From Mycoplasma sp. Bg1 (GTDB lineage Bacteria > Bacillota_I > Bacilli_A > Mycoplasmatales > Hepatoplasmataceae), in assembly GCA_001641205.1 (NCBI GenBank), contig LSMX01000003.1, forward strand, positions 186,001 to 250,000: a stretch of 64,000 bases of DNA, read 5' to 3'. This document shows, piece after piece, positions 1 to 12,424 of the stretch. The stretch's first letter is position 1, and each line of letters opens with the position of its first letter. Both the position numbers and the translations under genes were made by a program. A model generated the notes under the pieces. The model was not told the origin of the DNA, ran no database searches, and saw only the letters and a list, made by a program, of their open reading frames with translations.

Positions 1-151
1 TAACTGTGCAGTATTAAAAACAAGTTTTCCATTATTTTCAAAAATTAAATATGCTTTTCCTGAATAAGAATATTTATTTTTAATTTTATAAAATTTTGAT
101 TGAAAAGGAATTACTACTTTAAAGTAATCATTTAAACTTGGAAGTAAATTA

Positions 152-168
<17 letters not shown>
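1..168 (-). CDS. hypothetical protein, N-terminal part (possible partner of the cytosine methyltransferase)
   Basis: The first 56 codons of a minus-strand gene that runs off the left edge. It starts at the ATG at 168, inside the last 17 nt of the C5-methyltransferase gene, so the two are translationally coupled. The visible protein begins MKSSGNNLLPSLNDYFKVV and is rich in Lys, Tyr and Phe. No domain is recognisable. A gene overlapping the 3' end of a type II cytosine methyltransferase is often the cognate restriction endonuclease; that is inference from position only, because too little protein is visible to confirm it. Confidence 0.55.
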
Positions 169-1421
<1,253 letters not shown>

Positions 1422-1523
1422 AAATTAATTTTATCGCACTAATTAATCAACTTAACATTATATAAAATATATTATTTCTATTAGATGTTATATTTAGATT
1501 TATAATGGTTATAATAAATTATT

Positions 1524-3782
1524 TTAATTATTGTTTTGACTTGCATTATTTTTAATTGAAATAAAATAAGATTTCATTTCATAATCTAAGTAACCAATTT
1601 TTTCTCAATTTGCTATAAGATAATTATTATATTCTACAAATGAATTTCTTAATTTTTCAAAATTATCATTTGCAATTAATTTCATTTGAAATACCCCATC
1701 ATCTGAGAAAAACTTTTCAATATGATGCAATGCAATAGAAAGAATAGAATGGTCTTTTAATTGTGGATTCATTGTTCCTTTATATTCACCAAGTTGAAAA
1801 ATAGCAAAAAGCGCTCTTGTTCTTTGATAAAATATTTCGAAATCTATATTATTAGAAAAGGATTTTCTAATTTCATCTTTGAATGCCAAAAGTAACCCAT
1901 CATAATTATTAAAAAATTGAGGACCAACAGAATTGTCTTTAATATATTTTAAAAATTCTAATGAATCAGAATCAAGAAAAACTTTAGAAATTATTTCAAT
2001 TCTCTTTTCATTAGTTAAAGCATTTGAATTTAATGTAGAAATAATAAATTTTTCAAATTCTCCGGAATCATATTTAGTTGTAATATTTTTATCAACATAA
2101 TTAGTTAACTCTTGTTTTAATTTTGAATAATTATTTTTATTTCTTTTTTTATTAAAACTAAATGAAATTTGATTTAATTCTTTTAAATTATCAAAATTAA
2201 TATTAACTATTCTTAATCTATTAAAAATAACATTAAATATTATTTTTGACATAAGCTCATACATTGTTCTTAGAACAGCAAATTGTGAAACAATAAAGTT
2301 ATCTTTTATTTTATATGGAATATTTTTTTGAGATAATAAATCAAAAGGAGAAAATTCATATTTATAAATCTCAGATAAAACTTCAAAATGATAGCAATTA
2401 TTAATGTATTGTTCTTTTAAAATAAGTGGTTCTTCTCGATCCATTACAAATGAACCGATTAAATATTCAATTATTTTCAATATTTCACTATTATCTTTAT
2501 TTTTTGTTCTTTTTAAAAAAACATCTCTAATTTCTTTTAATTCTTCATATGACAATAATTTTAACTTTTCAGTATTTTCTAAAAGAAGATTACATTTTAT
2601 TTCAATATTATCTACTCTTTCTCATAAAAGAAATTTTGTTAAATACAACTCTCCTTGTGCTTTTCAACCTCGCGTACTATAATGTATGTTCATTATTAAA
2701 CCGCTATATGCATCCGAAGTTAATTCATTATCATTTATTTTGTCAACATCTTCTTTTGTATTTTTTTTAATAGTTTTTTGTCTTGATTCTTTTTTATATT
2801 TATTGTATCCATCCAACAAAAGAATAGATAATTCTGTTATATTTTTTATTGTTATTAATTGATTATAAAAAAATGTTGTTTTTCCATTCACTTTAGAAAT
2901 ATTAATATTAAATAATTCTTTAATATTTTTAGAATGATTTTTGTTTATTGGTAAATTTATTATTTCATCACTAAATTTTTTTAATCTAATTAATTCCAAA
3001 GGTGATGGAGCTATTAAAGAATAATCAATATAATCTTCTTCATTAATTATTTGTTTATTAAAAAAGAATATTAATGTCATTACTCATATTGCAGATATAA
3101 TATCATTTTCAGCTTTTCTTTCTGATATTCCCATTTGATCTGTTATTATTTGTATTGCTTCCTCATCATTAACAACATCTTGATGAATAAGATATATTTC
3201 ATTCAACATTTTTCCTCTTGGCCAGCTTCTTTTTCCATTTCCGCTTCCATTATGTTTAAAATTAATTTCATTTATAAAAAGATCATCAATCATAAAATTT
3301 TGATATATTCTAGAGAAAGTTAACGGATAATCAAAACTTAAATTATTCATTTTAATAATTTCAATAATTTTGTCATAAAACCTTGATTCTATTTGGAAAT
3401 CACTTATCATTTCTTCAAAATTAAGTTCTCTATTAAGAATTTTCAAAGCAAGCAGTCTTCTATTGCCATCTGCAACAATAAATTTATCTTTTTCATTTAT
3501 TTTTGAAATTTTTAATAATGCAAATTGATTTGCTTCCTCAATAAAACCTAATTTATTTATGGAATATATTAAATCATATAAATCTCCCAAATCACCTTCA
3601 TGTTTTACTATTTTTTTTGCAACATTATTATTAATTCCATCTATTAAATTATCATATTTAATATTTTTTAATGCAATTTTTGCTTGTTTTGTTTTTGAAT
3701 ATCTAGGATTCATATCAAAGAGAAATAAATCTTTAATTTTAATGTTTTTACCATTTACAAGTTCAACTTTTGATTTTTTCAT
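1524..3782 (-). CDS. large ParB/Srx-fold N-terminal protein of a methyltransferase operon
   Basis: A 752-aa protein with several in-frame UGA Trp codons. Residues 102-116 carry IVADGNRRLLALKIL, the ParB/sulfiredoxin-fold signature (E/D-G-N-R-R). Upstream residues 12-90 fit the rest of that domain (NPRYS near 25, then GDLYDLIYSINKLGFIEE). The remaining 600 residues are Lys/Asn/Ile-rich, with no motif I recognise and no membrane segments. It starts at ATG 3782 with GAGG 9-12 nt upstream, 15 nt after the stop of the TSPPY methyltransferase, so the two form one operon. ParB-fold proteins of this type can be CTP- or ATP-binding or nucleolytic. Next to a DNA methyltransferase, a role in restriction, sequence recognition or DNA defence is plausible but not shown. 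Confidence 0.7.
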
Positions 3783-3797
3783 AATATATTTAACCTC

Positions 3798-4952
3798 TTA
3801 TATTCTTTCTAAAAAGAAAAATCAATCTTTTTTAGTTGCTTTACCAACTCTTTTCCCCATAGATTTTGAAGATTTTTTAGATTGAGATATATGCTCATAA
3901 TGGGGATTTTTAAAATATTTAAAATCACTTTCTGTTATTATGGAATCCATAAAGTTTTTTATATTAATTCTATTTTTTACATCTCCAATAATCACAATTA
4001 ATTTACCTGAATCTTTTAATATTAAATTCATTTGTTTTAAAAAATCTATAATAAATATTCCATATTGATCAATACTATGTTTATCATCTAATTTTATTTC
4101 TTGAATATCATTTTTATTATCAAAACCTAACAATCATAATCTAATTCAATTTTGATCTGCATATTTAACAATATTTAAATATGGAGGAGAAGTAATAATT
4201 AAATTTGGATTTAATTGATTTTTGTTTATATATTCAGCAATTTCAGAAGAAAGTGTATCAGAAAATTTTACTATTCCCTGTTCACCTTCATCGATTAAAT
4301 CTTTTGAAAGATTTGAATTAATTCTGTTTCTTATTAAATCAAAAACATTAGATTCGGGTTTTTTTAATTGATGTTTTTTTATATAATTATTTGCATAATT
4401 TGGTGCCATTGAATATGTATTTGGCATTGAAACTGATACATAAATTGAATCACCATTTTTCTTTGCTTGTCCTTGCATAATACCTAGTAAAATTGCAAGA
4501 ATATAATTATCATATTCATTATTTTTAGAAAAATTAATTCCTATTTTTTGTTTTATAAAAAATAACTGTTTTAAATTTTTTTCACTATAAAAAACAGTAA
4601 TGCGTTCCTTTTCATCATAATTAAAATTTATTTTATTATTTTCATTATTATATTGATTTTCAAGTTTACTAATACGATTAAATAGTTTTTCAATATCTAT
4701 TTTATCAACACGTGATTTTGATATTACATATGCAAGAGGATTTAAATCATTACCTAAAGCAAATCTATTTTCTAATTTTGCTTCTAATAAAGTTGTACCT
4801 CTTCCTGAAAAAGGATCATAAACAATATCTCCTGGTTTTGAATATTTTAATATTAATTTATTTGGAACTTCTTTAGGAAACATTGCTAAGTATGAACAAA
4901 TAGCATGTAAATTTCTTCTCTCTTTTTTAAACTGATAATTAATAGTTTCCAC
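3798..4952 (-). CDS. amino-group DNA methyltransferase (N6-adenine or N4-cytosine), TSPPY type
   Basis: A 384-aa SAM-dependent DNA methyltransferase. Residues 46-54 are DPFSGRGTT (motif I with the preceding DPF) and residues 254-258 are TSPPY (catalytic motif IV). The N-terminal RRNLHAICSYLAMFP at 12-26 is typical of this subgroup. Motif I precedes motif IV. A longer reading frame exists (TTG at 4994), but it adds a Phe/Leu-rich stretch covering the promoter. The GTG at 4952 sits exactly 6 nt after TATAAT and puts the conserved N-terminus in the usual place. The ParB-like gene follows 15 nt later. Whether it modifies A or C cannot be told from the sequence. Confidence 0.85.
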
Positions 4953-4958
4953 ATAAAT

Positions 4959-4964
4959 ATTATA
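4959..4964 (-). promoter_or_regulatory. -10 box of the methyltransferase/ParB operon (leaderless start)
   Basis: TATAAT on the minus strand, then 6 nt, then GTG. Transcription would begin at the start codon itself. No Shine-Dalgarno sequence is present upstream of the GTG. Confidence 0.65.
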
Positions 4965-5063
4965 TAAGCAAAATAAGATAAAAAATAAAATCAATTTAAT
5001 ACATAATTCAAATTTATTAAAAAAATCAGTTATTTTTTGAATTACTTATGTGTTGAAATAATT

Positions 5064-6206
5064 TTATTTAATATTTTTCTTCATTCACTGTATAGCATCA
5101 TAATAATTGTGTATTGATTTATAAATAACATATGAGTTATTACAATTAATAAGAGCCTTTGCATTACATTTTATTACGATTTCTTTATTTTCCGAATGAA
5201 TTTGATATATAAATTTATCTTTATTTGTATAAAATTTTGGTTTTTCATATAAATTGAATTTCCACATTTCATTTTCAAAATTTTTAGTATTTAAATATAA
5301 ATTATTATTTGAAATATTTCAAAAATATTCTTTAAAAGCTTTAGAAATTTCTGTTTCTTTTAAAAAATTTATTTTTGGAAATTCATCTAAATCAAAAGAA
5401 AAAAAATTATATTCTTTTTTTAATTGATTTGATAATTGGCTATGATGTATTGGAGCAATTTCTAAAACACCTAAATTTGAAGAAAGAAGAAAAAATTTAT
5501 ATTTTAAACTTGGAAATTTTTTAATTGTTGGTACTGAAAAGCCATTAATTTCAGTTAATAATAATTCACCTTCTTTGAATTTCACAAAAATTAATTCTGA
5601 ACGCATTGCCAAGTTAATTGTATATTTTACACTTGATTCAAATGTCATTTTCTCAAAAATCTCATCATATATTTTATTTTTATCAAAATTATTATTAAAA
5701 ATCATTTTATCAAGTTCTCTTGTTGTTTCTTCAAAAGAAGATAAATTATCCTTTTTATAATTATTGTATTTTTGAAAAAGAATTTTCAATATGTTTTCTT
5801 GGTTTTCTTTAGGTGTTTTTTTAGATTTATCAACTACTTTTTGAAGAAGTCAATCTCTATTAGGATTTTTAATCATATTTCTAACTAATTCCGTTCTTAA
5901 AGAATTCAACAAAAAGTAAAATTTTAATGTAACCACTTCTTTTCTTGAAAGAATAATTTCATTATTTGCTAAAAGGATCTTTTTAATTACTCTATCACCT
6001 TCAACTTCTAAAATGTTTATCCCTTTTTCTATTTCTTCTATATAAAAACCTTTTATTGCAATTGGCTGATTACATGCATAATCATCAGGATTAAAAAATC
6101 CGCCCTTATTTGTACCATGAATAACATATGAAACTCTATCATTAATAGCTCATCTTTTGACCATTGCTTTTTGAATAAAGTGTGAATTAATTTCTTTGTT
6201 TTCCAT
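5064..6206 (-). CDS. DUF4238-like protein, copy 1
   Basis: A 380-aa protein of unknown function. It begins MENKEINSHFIQKAMVKRWA, resembling the H-(Y/F)-(V/I)-P/Q-x-x-(L/M)-x-x-(F/W) opening of DUF4238 proteins. It also has the family-like middle segment IFVKFKEGELLLTE followed by FFLLSSNLGVLEI, and a C-terminal SENKEIVIKCNAKALINC block. A close paralogue lies at 48098-49261 and two decayed copies at 6730-7128 and 9567-9698, so it is an expanding family here. The ATG at 6206 has no Shine-Dalgarno; a TATATT box lies 10 nt upstream, so the 5' leader would be only a few nt. It sits directly upstream of the methyltransferase operon. DUF4238 proteins are often found in accessory or defence islands; a function cannot be given. 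Confidence 0.6.
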
Positions 6207-6320
6207 AATTAAATTAAATATAACACATCTAGATAATTTATCTTAAACATCTATTTAAATTAACAATTTATTTATAAAATAGCTAATTAATTAAAATAAA
6301 AAAAGAGTTATGAACTTTTT

Positions 6321-6554
6321 TTATTCTTCTATAAAAGGTTTTGAAAGATAAAAATCATAATATCTTAAATAAGCTTTTCTTAAACCTTTTAAAGTTTTTT
6401 TAGATAATACTACTTTTTGATGATTAATTATAAATTAATCTAAAATTCTTCCTTTAGAAATTGTTCTTGCATGATTTAATAGTACATAATGTCTTTTATT
6501 TTTACAATCAATCCAATAGACACCACCGGTAACGGGATTTTTAGCTTTTTCCAT
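6321..6554 (-). pseudogene. PemK/MazF-like gene copy B, internally deleted
   Basis: Reads MEKAKNPVTGGVYWID, then jumps straight to CKNKRHYVLLNHARTISKG, losing about 65 residues compared with the intact copy at 14344-14772. It also has a TAA in place of Gln after GRILD. The C-terminal part is nearly identical to copy C at 9815-10087. Its leader RNA region is retained, but the protein cannot be functional as sequenced. Confidence 0.8.
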
Positions 6555-6667
6555 ATTTTTGTAAATAGAAGTGCAGATTTAACTACACGCGCTGAACATC
6601 GAATATGAGTTACATATAAGCATTCATTAGAAAGGAGGCACTACGACTAATATAGACAAAATACTCC
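6555..6667 (-). ncRNA. structured leader RNA of PemK-like copy B
   Basis: Transcription would start at 6667, 6 nt after TATAAT (6674-6679), with the sequence GGAG. A later CTCC can pair with it. The promoter-distal part has the same three elements as copies A and D: an outer stem (ATGCT with AGCGC/T), an inner hairpin (ATATG/CATAT), and a hairpin GTGTAG-loop-CTGCAC at 6571-6588 just before the ATG. Base changes between copies keep the pairs (G-C to G-U). Confidence 0.55.
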
Positions 6668-6729
6668 GATTAGATTATAACCCTAAATTTTATCTAGATT
6701 TTACTTTTTAGACTATAATATTTAGTTAA

Positions 6730-7128
6730 AAATAATTTAAAATAAAAGTAAAATAATAAAAAATCTTTTTTCTGATTTAAGTATTGTTTTGTTAAATAAA
6801 GTAAGTAATCTTTTCATAAAGATTATAATTCCCCATAATGAAGAACTACTTTCTTTTTTCATTATATTTGTTATATTTTTTAATAAGTGTTTATATTTGT
6901 AATTATTGAGATGTTTTTTTATATTCATTATTCATCATAATATAAAATTTATCTTCATTAGAATCTAAATTTTTCATTTTTAATATTATTAAATTTGTTC
7001 TTAAAGAAATTAAAATGTAATAAAATTTAACTACTATTACTTCTTTTCATGTAGAAATAATCTCATTGTTTTTTAAAAGAACCTTTTAAATTACTCTACC
7101 ACCTTCAACTTCTAAAGTATTTATTCAC
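6730..7128 (-). pseudogene. decayed DUF4238-like remnant
   Basis: Conceptual translation with stops ignored gives EVEGGRVI*KVLLKNNEII and KEVIVVKFYYILISLRTNL. These match residues of the intact gene at 5064-6206 (EVEGDRVIKKILLANNEII, KEVVTLKFYFLLNSLRTEL). Several stops and frameshifts are present. It lies just after the stop of the RCC1 gene at 7129. Nothing else is recognisable between 6680 and 7128. Confidence 0.65.
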
Positions 7129-9444
7129 CTATATTTTCATTAATTCTTTTTGCTTTATTGTAAGTTTTTGCTTTTTCTTTTCTTCTTTTAAAAGAGTTTT
7201 AGTAATAGCTTTAATACGTCTTTTTAGTTTATTTTCTTTTCATTTTTTTCTAATTTTATATATTATTAAGATCACTAATAACATTAAAAATATTAAAAAT
7301 AATATTCCCCCTAAATAAATTATTCATTTAGAAGGTCATTTTGTCTCTAATGTAGTAAAAGAATTATTATTTTTAGATAAAGTACTATGTTCATTATTTG
7401 GGGAACTTAACTTAAAAGCAATATCTCAATTATAAGTAGTATCAGGCTTTAAATTGGTAATTAAAATATTACCTTGCCCTAGATCATCTATTAAAAGTTC
7501 ATCCTTTGTAAAAGAATATTCTTCATTATTTGCACTATCATTAATAATTACTTCATCAAGTTCATATGGTTCAAGTTGTTTATCATAGCCCATAAATAGA
7601 TCAAAATAAAGTTCTACTGAATTTTTAGTAATATTTTGAAAATAAATTTCTTCAATTTCTGGATTTATAGAAGTACTAGCTTCATTTGTAAAATCTTCAT
7701 TAGCAAGTTCAATTGACTTAGGAGAATTATCATTATAAGGTAAATAATTAAGAGTTATTGTATAAGTATATTCTTTTCCTTTTTCTAAATTAGAAAAAAT
7801 GACTTTATCAGAATAAAAAATTTTATTAACTGAGTCTACTTGGGGATTTGAGGTAATTGAATCAATCTTAAATTCATCTGAATTAAAAAGTTCAATTGTA
7901 ACATCTTTTACATCTAAATCAGTTTCAAATGAATAAAGCAGTTCTGCGTTAGTAAAATTAGAATTAGGATTTGGTCTTACTTCTGATGAAATATTTTCAA
8001 GATAAGGAGTTTCTCATACAAATTGTGGTGTATTTATAAGGTGGCCGTCATTGGAATCACCAGCATAACCAAGTCCAAGTTGGCCATAGCTATTATCTCC
8101 CCAAGTATAAAGTGCCTCACTTTTTCCATTATTCACTACTGCAGCACTATGAGTATTTGTATTATCACCTTCAAAATTCCCTGTTCCGCTACCTCCAATT
8201 GCAATTTGTTCTATGTCTCCTTCTGGTAGGGCTACTACTTCTTGGGGAAAATTATAGTACTCTTGAAGAAATTCATCACCAAGACCAAGTTGTCCCTGAT
8301 TATTTCAACCCCATGTATATAGATGATCAACTCCATCATTAATTACCACAGAACTAGTAAAAAGTCCTGTTGAAATTTGTTCAATATTACCCTTTGGTAA
8401 AGAAGTTACTTCTTGTGGAAGACTATAATCTTTATTATCTCCTAACCCTAGTTGTCCTTTACTATTGTGACCTCAAGTATAAAGATAATCAGTAGTTCCA
8501 TCATTTGTTATTGCAACACTAAAATAATCGCCAAGAGCAACTTGTTCAATCTCTCCTTTTGGTAAAGCTACTTCTTGTGGAGTATCATAAGAATCTTCTG
8601 TAAATTCATCTCCAAGTCCAAGTTGACCATAAGAATTATCTCCTCATGTATATAGATGATTCTCATCATCATCTTTTTCTTTTACTATTACTGCACTATG
8701 AGAATATCCCATTGAGATTTGTTCAATCTCTCCCTTTGGTAAAGTAGTTACTTCTTGAGGCTTTCCAAATTCATTAGTATCAAAATCATCTCCAAGTCCA
8801 AGTTGTCCTTCGGTGTCTTTTCCCCAAGTATAAAGATGATCTAAACCTTCATAATTTACTACTGCCGCACTATTATTGTAACCCATTGAAATTTGTTCAA
8901 TCTCCCCTTCTGGTAAAGTGGTTACTTCTGTTGGACTTCCGTAATTTCCATTAACACCATTATCTGATCCTTGTTTAAATTCACCAAATCCTAATTGTGA
9001 ACTATGGTTTTCTCCTCAGGTAAAAAGTTTGTTATCAATAACAGCTGCACTATGAGAATATCCCATTGAAATTTGCTCAATTTCTATTGGTTGTTCAATG
9101 GCTTCTTTTGGAAAAGAAATAGCAGTTGGGATAGTCACGTTATTTCCCGGTGCACTACCATTACCTAATTGCCCATATTTATTATGCCCTCATGTATAAA
9201 GTGTGTCACTATTTCCATCATTTATTACTACTGCACCATCATTTCCCCCTAGTGAAAGATTTTCAATTGAATATTCAAAGGGAATATTTTCAGAAACATT
9301 TTCACTATATGGGCATGAATGGAATTGAGACTTTTTAGCAAAACTCATTTGGTTAAGTGGAGAAAGTAAGAAAATAGAAGAAAAAAATAATACAAAGCAT
9401 ACCAAGTAAAATTGTTTCTTCAAAATTAATAAAAATGTTTTCAT
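7129..9444 (-). CDS. RCC1-repeat surface protein 1 with C-terminal FN3-like region and membrane anchor
   Basis: A 771-aa protein. Residues 1-36 form a hydrophobic signal peptide or anchor with no lipobox Cys. Residues about 50-470 hold seven RCC1 units, each with an IEQISMG-type strand, an SAAV strand and LYTWGxNxxGQLGLG; seven units make one closed RCC1-type beta propeller. A beta-rich region with fibronectin-III character follows (LYSFETDLDVKDVTIELF, YTYTITLNY, NITKNSVELYFDL). A membrane helix (WIIYLGGILFLIFLMLLVIL) and a basic cytoplasmic tail end the protein. The propeller would face outward and is probably used for adhesion or antigenic display. It is first of seven such genes in the window. 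The start ATG 9444 lies 25 nt after the shared TTGAGATATAAT box. Confidence 0.85.
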
Positions 9445-9468
9445 AATCTAAATAGGTCCTGTTAGTTA

Positions 9469-9480
9469 ATTATATCTCAA
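9469..9480 (-). promoter_or_regulatory. shared RCC1 promoter box
   Basis: TTGAGATATAAT on the minus strand, 24 nt upstream of the ATG at 9444. The same 12-mer precedes the RCC1 genes starting at 25676, 28126 and 30988, and a one-base-indel/substitution variant precedes 38260. Confidence 0.6.
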
Positions 9481-9566
9481 TTATTTTTAGTAAAATAAGC
9501 AAAACATTATGTTAATAATTTAATTTTTTGTTTGTAAAAAACCTTTTACTAAGACTCATTACTTTT

Positions 9567-9698
9567 TTACAAGATCTTCAATATCAAAAAATTCTCCTTC
9601 TTTAGTGGTGCAATAATATATGAAACTTTATTATCAGTTGCTCACCTTTTGGCCATTGCTTTTTGAATAAAATGTGAATTAATTTCTTTATTTTCCAT
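9567..9698 (-). pseudogene. truncated DUF4238-like gene, first 43 codons
   Basis: Starts MENKEINSHFIQKAMAKRWA, nearly identical to the gene at 5064-6206, but runs into a TAA after 43 codons. The segment and its upstream promoter repeat the arrangement at 6110-6310. It is part of a duplicated block and probably not functional. Confidence 0.75.
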
Positions 9699-9814
9699 AA
9701 TTAAATTAAATATAACACATCTAGATAATTTATCTTAAACATCTATTTAAATTAACAATTTATTTATAAAATAGCTAATTATTTAAAATAAAAAAAGAGT
9801 TTATAACTCTTTTT

Positions 9815-10087
9815 TTATTCTTCTATAAAGGGTTTAGAAAGATAAAAATCATAATATCTTAAATAAGCTTTTCTTAAACCTTTTAAAGTTTTTTTAGATA
9901 ATACTACTTTTTGATGATTAATTATAAATTGATCTAAAATTCTTCCTTTAGAAATTGTTCTTGCATGATTTAATAGTACATAATGTCTTTTATTTTTACA
10001 ATCAAGATTATATAAACGATGAACCACCCTATTTCCATAAGTGAGTAAATAAGTACTCCTAGTAGTAATGGGCAAGACAAAAAACAT
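9815..10087 (-). pseudogene. PemK/MazF-like copy C, N-terminally truncated
   Basis: An open frame of 90 aa with a good AAAGGAA ribosome site before ATG 10087. It begins MFFVLPITTRSTYLL, which is residue 49 onward of the intact copy (MFLALPITSNDAYH). The first beta strands with GGLYWIDF and the leader RNA are missing. The conserved HYVLLNHARTISKGRILDQF block is intact. The fragment might still be translated, but it lacks half of the fold. Confidence 0.65.
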
Positions 10088-10163
10088 TTCCTTTTTATTT
10101 ATATTTAATATAAATTATTACTTATTTTAAATATTAAAAAAGACAAAAAAAGAAAATTTTATT

Positions 10164-10222
10164 TATAATATATTTAGGGTACATCTAGTTGTATTTCGAT
10201 TGGGAGTTTTACTCCTTTTTTT
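10164..10222 (+). ncRNA. candidate small RNA, copy 1
   Basis: TATAAT at 10164-10169, then a putative start at 10176. The transcript of about 47 nt would contain a small hairpin (TACA-TCTAGT-TGTA) and a terminator-like GGAG-TTTTA-CTCC hairpin followed by seven T. About 50 bp of this block recur at 53087-53143, 43 kb away, including the -10 box. No open reading frame fits. The repeated promoter-hairpin-terminator unit is the only evidence. Confidence 0.45.
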
Positions 10223-10228
10223 ATTATT

Positions 10229-10411
10229 CTATAAGGAGTTTTGAAAGATAAATTGATCTAAAATTCTTTCTTTAAAAATTATTCTTTGATGATTTAATAA
10301 TATACAATTCTTTTTATCCTTATAATCAAGTTTATGTAAAAGGTGAACTACCCTATTTCCATAAGTAAGCAAATAAGTGCTCTTAGTAGTAATAAGTAAG
10401 GCAAGATACAT
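10229..10411 (-). pseudogene. PemK/MazF-like copy D, deleted at both ends
   Basis: Begins MYLALLITTKSTYLL, matching residue 49 onward of copy A, and contains the degraded core NCILLNHQRIIFKERILDQF. After DQF a deletion joins the sequence to the last few codons out of frame. The N-terminal coding part is missing between the retained leader RNA and the ATG at 10411. Confidence 0.75.
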
Positions 10412-10559
10412 TTCCTTTTTATTAAAGTTATTTTTTTCCTTATTAATATAATAGAAGTGCAGATTTAACTACACACGCTAAACATCAAATATGAATTACA
10501 TTACATATAAGCATTTATTAAAAGGAGACAGTATCAAATAACAATAAATGAAATTCTCC
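10412..10559 (-). ncRNA. structured leader RNA of PemK-like copy D
   Basis: TATAAT at 10566-10571 and 6 nt later GGAG at 10559, as in copies A and B. A CTCC able to pair with GGAG follows about 30 nt on, then the ATGCT/AGCGT outer stem, the ATATG/CATAT hairpin and the GTGTAG/CTGCAC hairpin near 10457-10474. Conservation of pairing after loss of the gene start suggests recent decay. Confidence 0.5.
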
Positions 10560-10708
10560 AATTAAATTATAAACTCAAATTTTAGATTGATCTTTACTTT
10601 TATCTATAATATTTATTAACTAAAAAATAGTTAAAATTAAATCTTTTACTTGTATAATGACCTCTATTTAAATTAATGTAAAAAATTACATAGTTATATA
10701 ATTAAATT

Positions 10709-12418
10709 GTGATTATGAAAAAATTATTATTAATTATTCCACTTCAACTATCATTAATATTTCCAAATATATTAATGATGCAAATTAATCATAATTCTTC
10801 TAATGGAAACAGTTTAAGTCAAACCGCCACCTTAAATAACACTTATGATTATGGTGATCAAGCAATGTTTAATTGAGAAAACCAAGATGGTGAAGAATCA
10901 TATGGTTTTTATACAGAAGAAGATTTAATTATAGACACTATGAATGGAAAAAATGGTGAAATTCCTCAAGACAAATTGGATTTATTAAAAGGTGACTCAG
11001 AAATTAAAATTGGTGTTACAAATAAAACTAGAACTTATTATACTGATGAACCTTGAAGTGAAGAAGACACTTGAGGAAGTGGCAGAGAAAGTTTTGATGA
11101 AGACTTTAATTGAAAACATAGTACTAAATGAATTGATAATTATTATGGAATTGGTTTTGAATTAAAAATTGATCAGAATCAATATGATTATAATTATTGA
11201 AATAACTATGATCTTTATATTAGCCAAACTTATGATAAAGAAGACACAATAGGAAATTATCAAAAAGCAAAAAGAGAACCACACAATGATGATTACTATT
11301 TTTATTATGATAATTGGTCAGGAATGATGCAAAATGATGTTTATTTAAATTTTAAATTAGTTGATACATCAGAACCAAGTAATAATAATAATAATGATTA
11401 TAATACTTATGCTTCTTCAATAGTTTATCAAGAACAAATTACAAGTGAACAAATTAATGATGAAACTGGATTAGAAAAAGATAAGGTTAATACTTATAAT
11501 AATTCTTTTGGAATAAACTATGATGATGTTGAATATTCTTTAGAAGAACGAACTCATTCACCAGGAAATTACGAAGATTGAAGGGCAAATGATTATATTG
11601 CTAATTTTGATTTAAAATGAAATTCACAAACTCTTTTTTGAAAAGATTATTTTTATAGCGAAGAGGGCAATAGATTATATTTTAATGCTATCTATGAAAT
11701 TCCAATTAAATATAATGACGGAAAAGAAATTGATGTTGTAGGTTTTACTAATAATACTAATCCACAAGTAAAAAGAAATTTTCCCTATGACCCAAATGTT
11801 GATATCAAACCAGAACAAAATCTTGAAGTTAATTTAGAATTGTATAGCGACCCTATAGATCCTGTAAACCAAGGTTCATGAAGAACATATCCTGTTATTT
11901 TAGGTTATTTTAAGAAAGAAGCAGGTAATAGACAATTTATTCCCATTACAGATAAAACTAATAATGGATTAATTTCATTAGATGAAGTTCCAAATAATTA
12001 TAAAGATGCAGTAAATTCTTGAGAAGAACCAAATGAAATTCATTTCATTTTATCTAATGAAAAATCTGATTATGAGTATGAACCTAAACATGATAATTTA
12101 TTTTTAACAAATGAAAATAATATGAATGAAACAATTTTACATAATTTAATAAATACAAATGGCGGTAATATTTATGAATATCCTAGTTTAGAATCACAAC
12201 ATTCAAAATCTCAAAAGTGAACTTATGCAACAGGATATCAAAATGCATTTTTTATTCCTGAATGAGATAATGTTAATCATCCTAAAGCAAAGGGAAGCTT
12301 CTATTTTGTAAATCTTACTTGATTTATAATTTCACTTATTATTAGCTTTACACTTTTAATACTTATTTCTATTTCAATTATTAAAAATAAAAAGAAAGGC
12401 ATTGAAGAGGAGGGATAA
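10709..12418 (+). CDS. large membrane-anchored surface protein of an ABC operon
   Basis: A 569-aa protein, acidic and rich in Asn, Asp, Tyr and Trp. It has an N-terminal hydrophobic segment (KKLLLIIPLQLSLIFPNIL), a long extracellular-type region, and one C-terminal helix near residues 533-555 followed by KNKKKGIEEEG. No family recognised. The usual start would be ATG 10715, but no Shine-Dalgarno precedes it; TATAAT at 10697-10702 is exactly 6 nt before an in-frame GTG at 10709, so I take that as a leaderless start. It is followed after 6 nt by the ABC ATPase. It is probably a substrate, receptor or accessory subunit of the transporter; that is inference from the operon. Confidence 0.7.
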
Positions 12419-12424
12419 AATTTT

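Noticed and set aside
2404..2770. Overlapping plus-strand open frames inside the ParB-like gene
   Set aside because: Antisense shadows of an AT-rich gene, with no start signals or domain features.
4953..4994. Membrane-helix N-terminus on the TSPPY methyltransferase
   Set aside because: The Phe/Leu-rich stretch covers the TATAAT box and is absent from this methyltransferase type as I know it; GTG 4952 is the better start.
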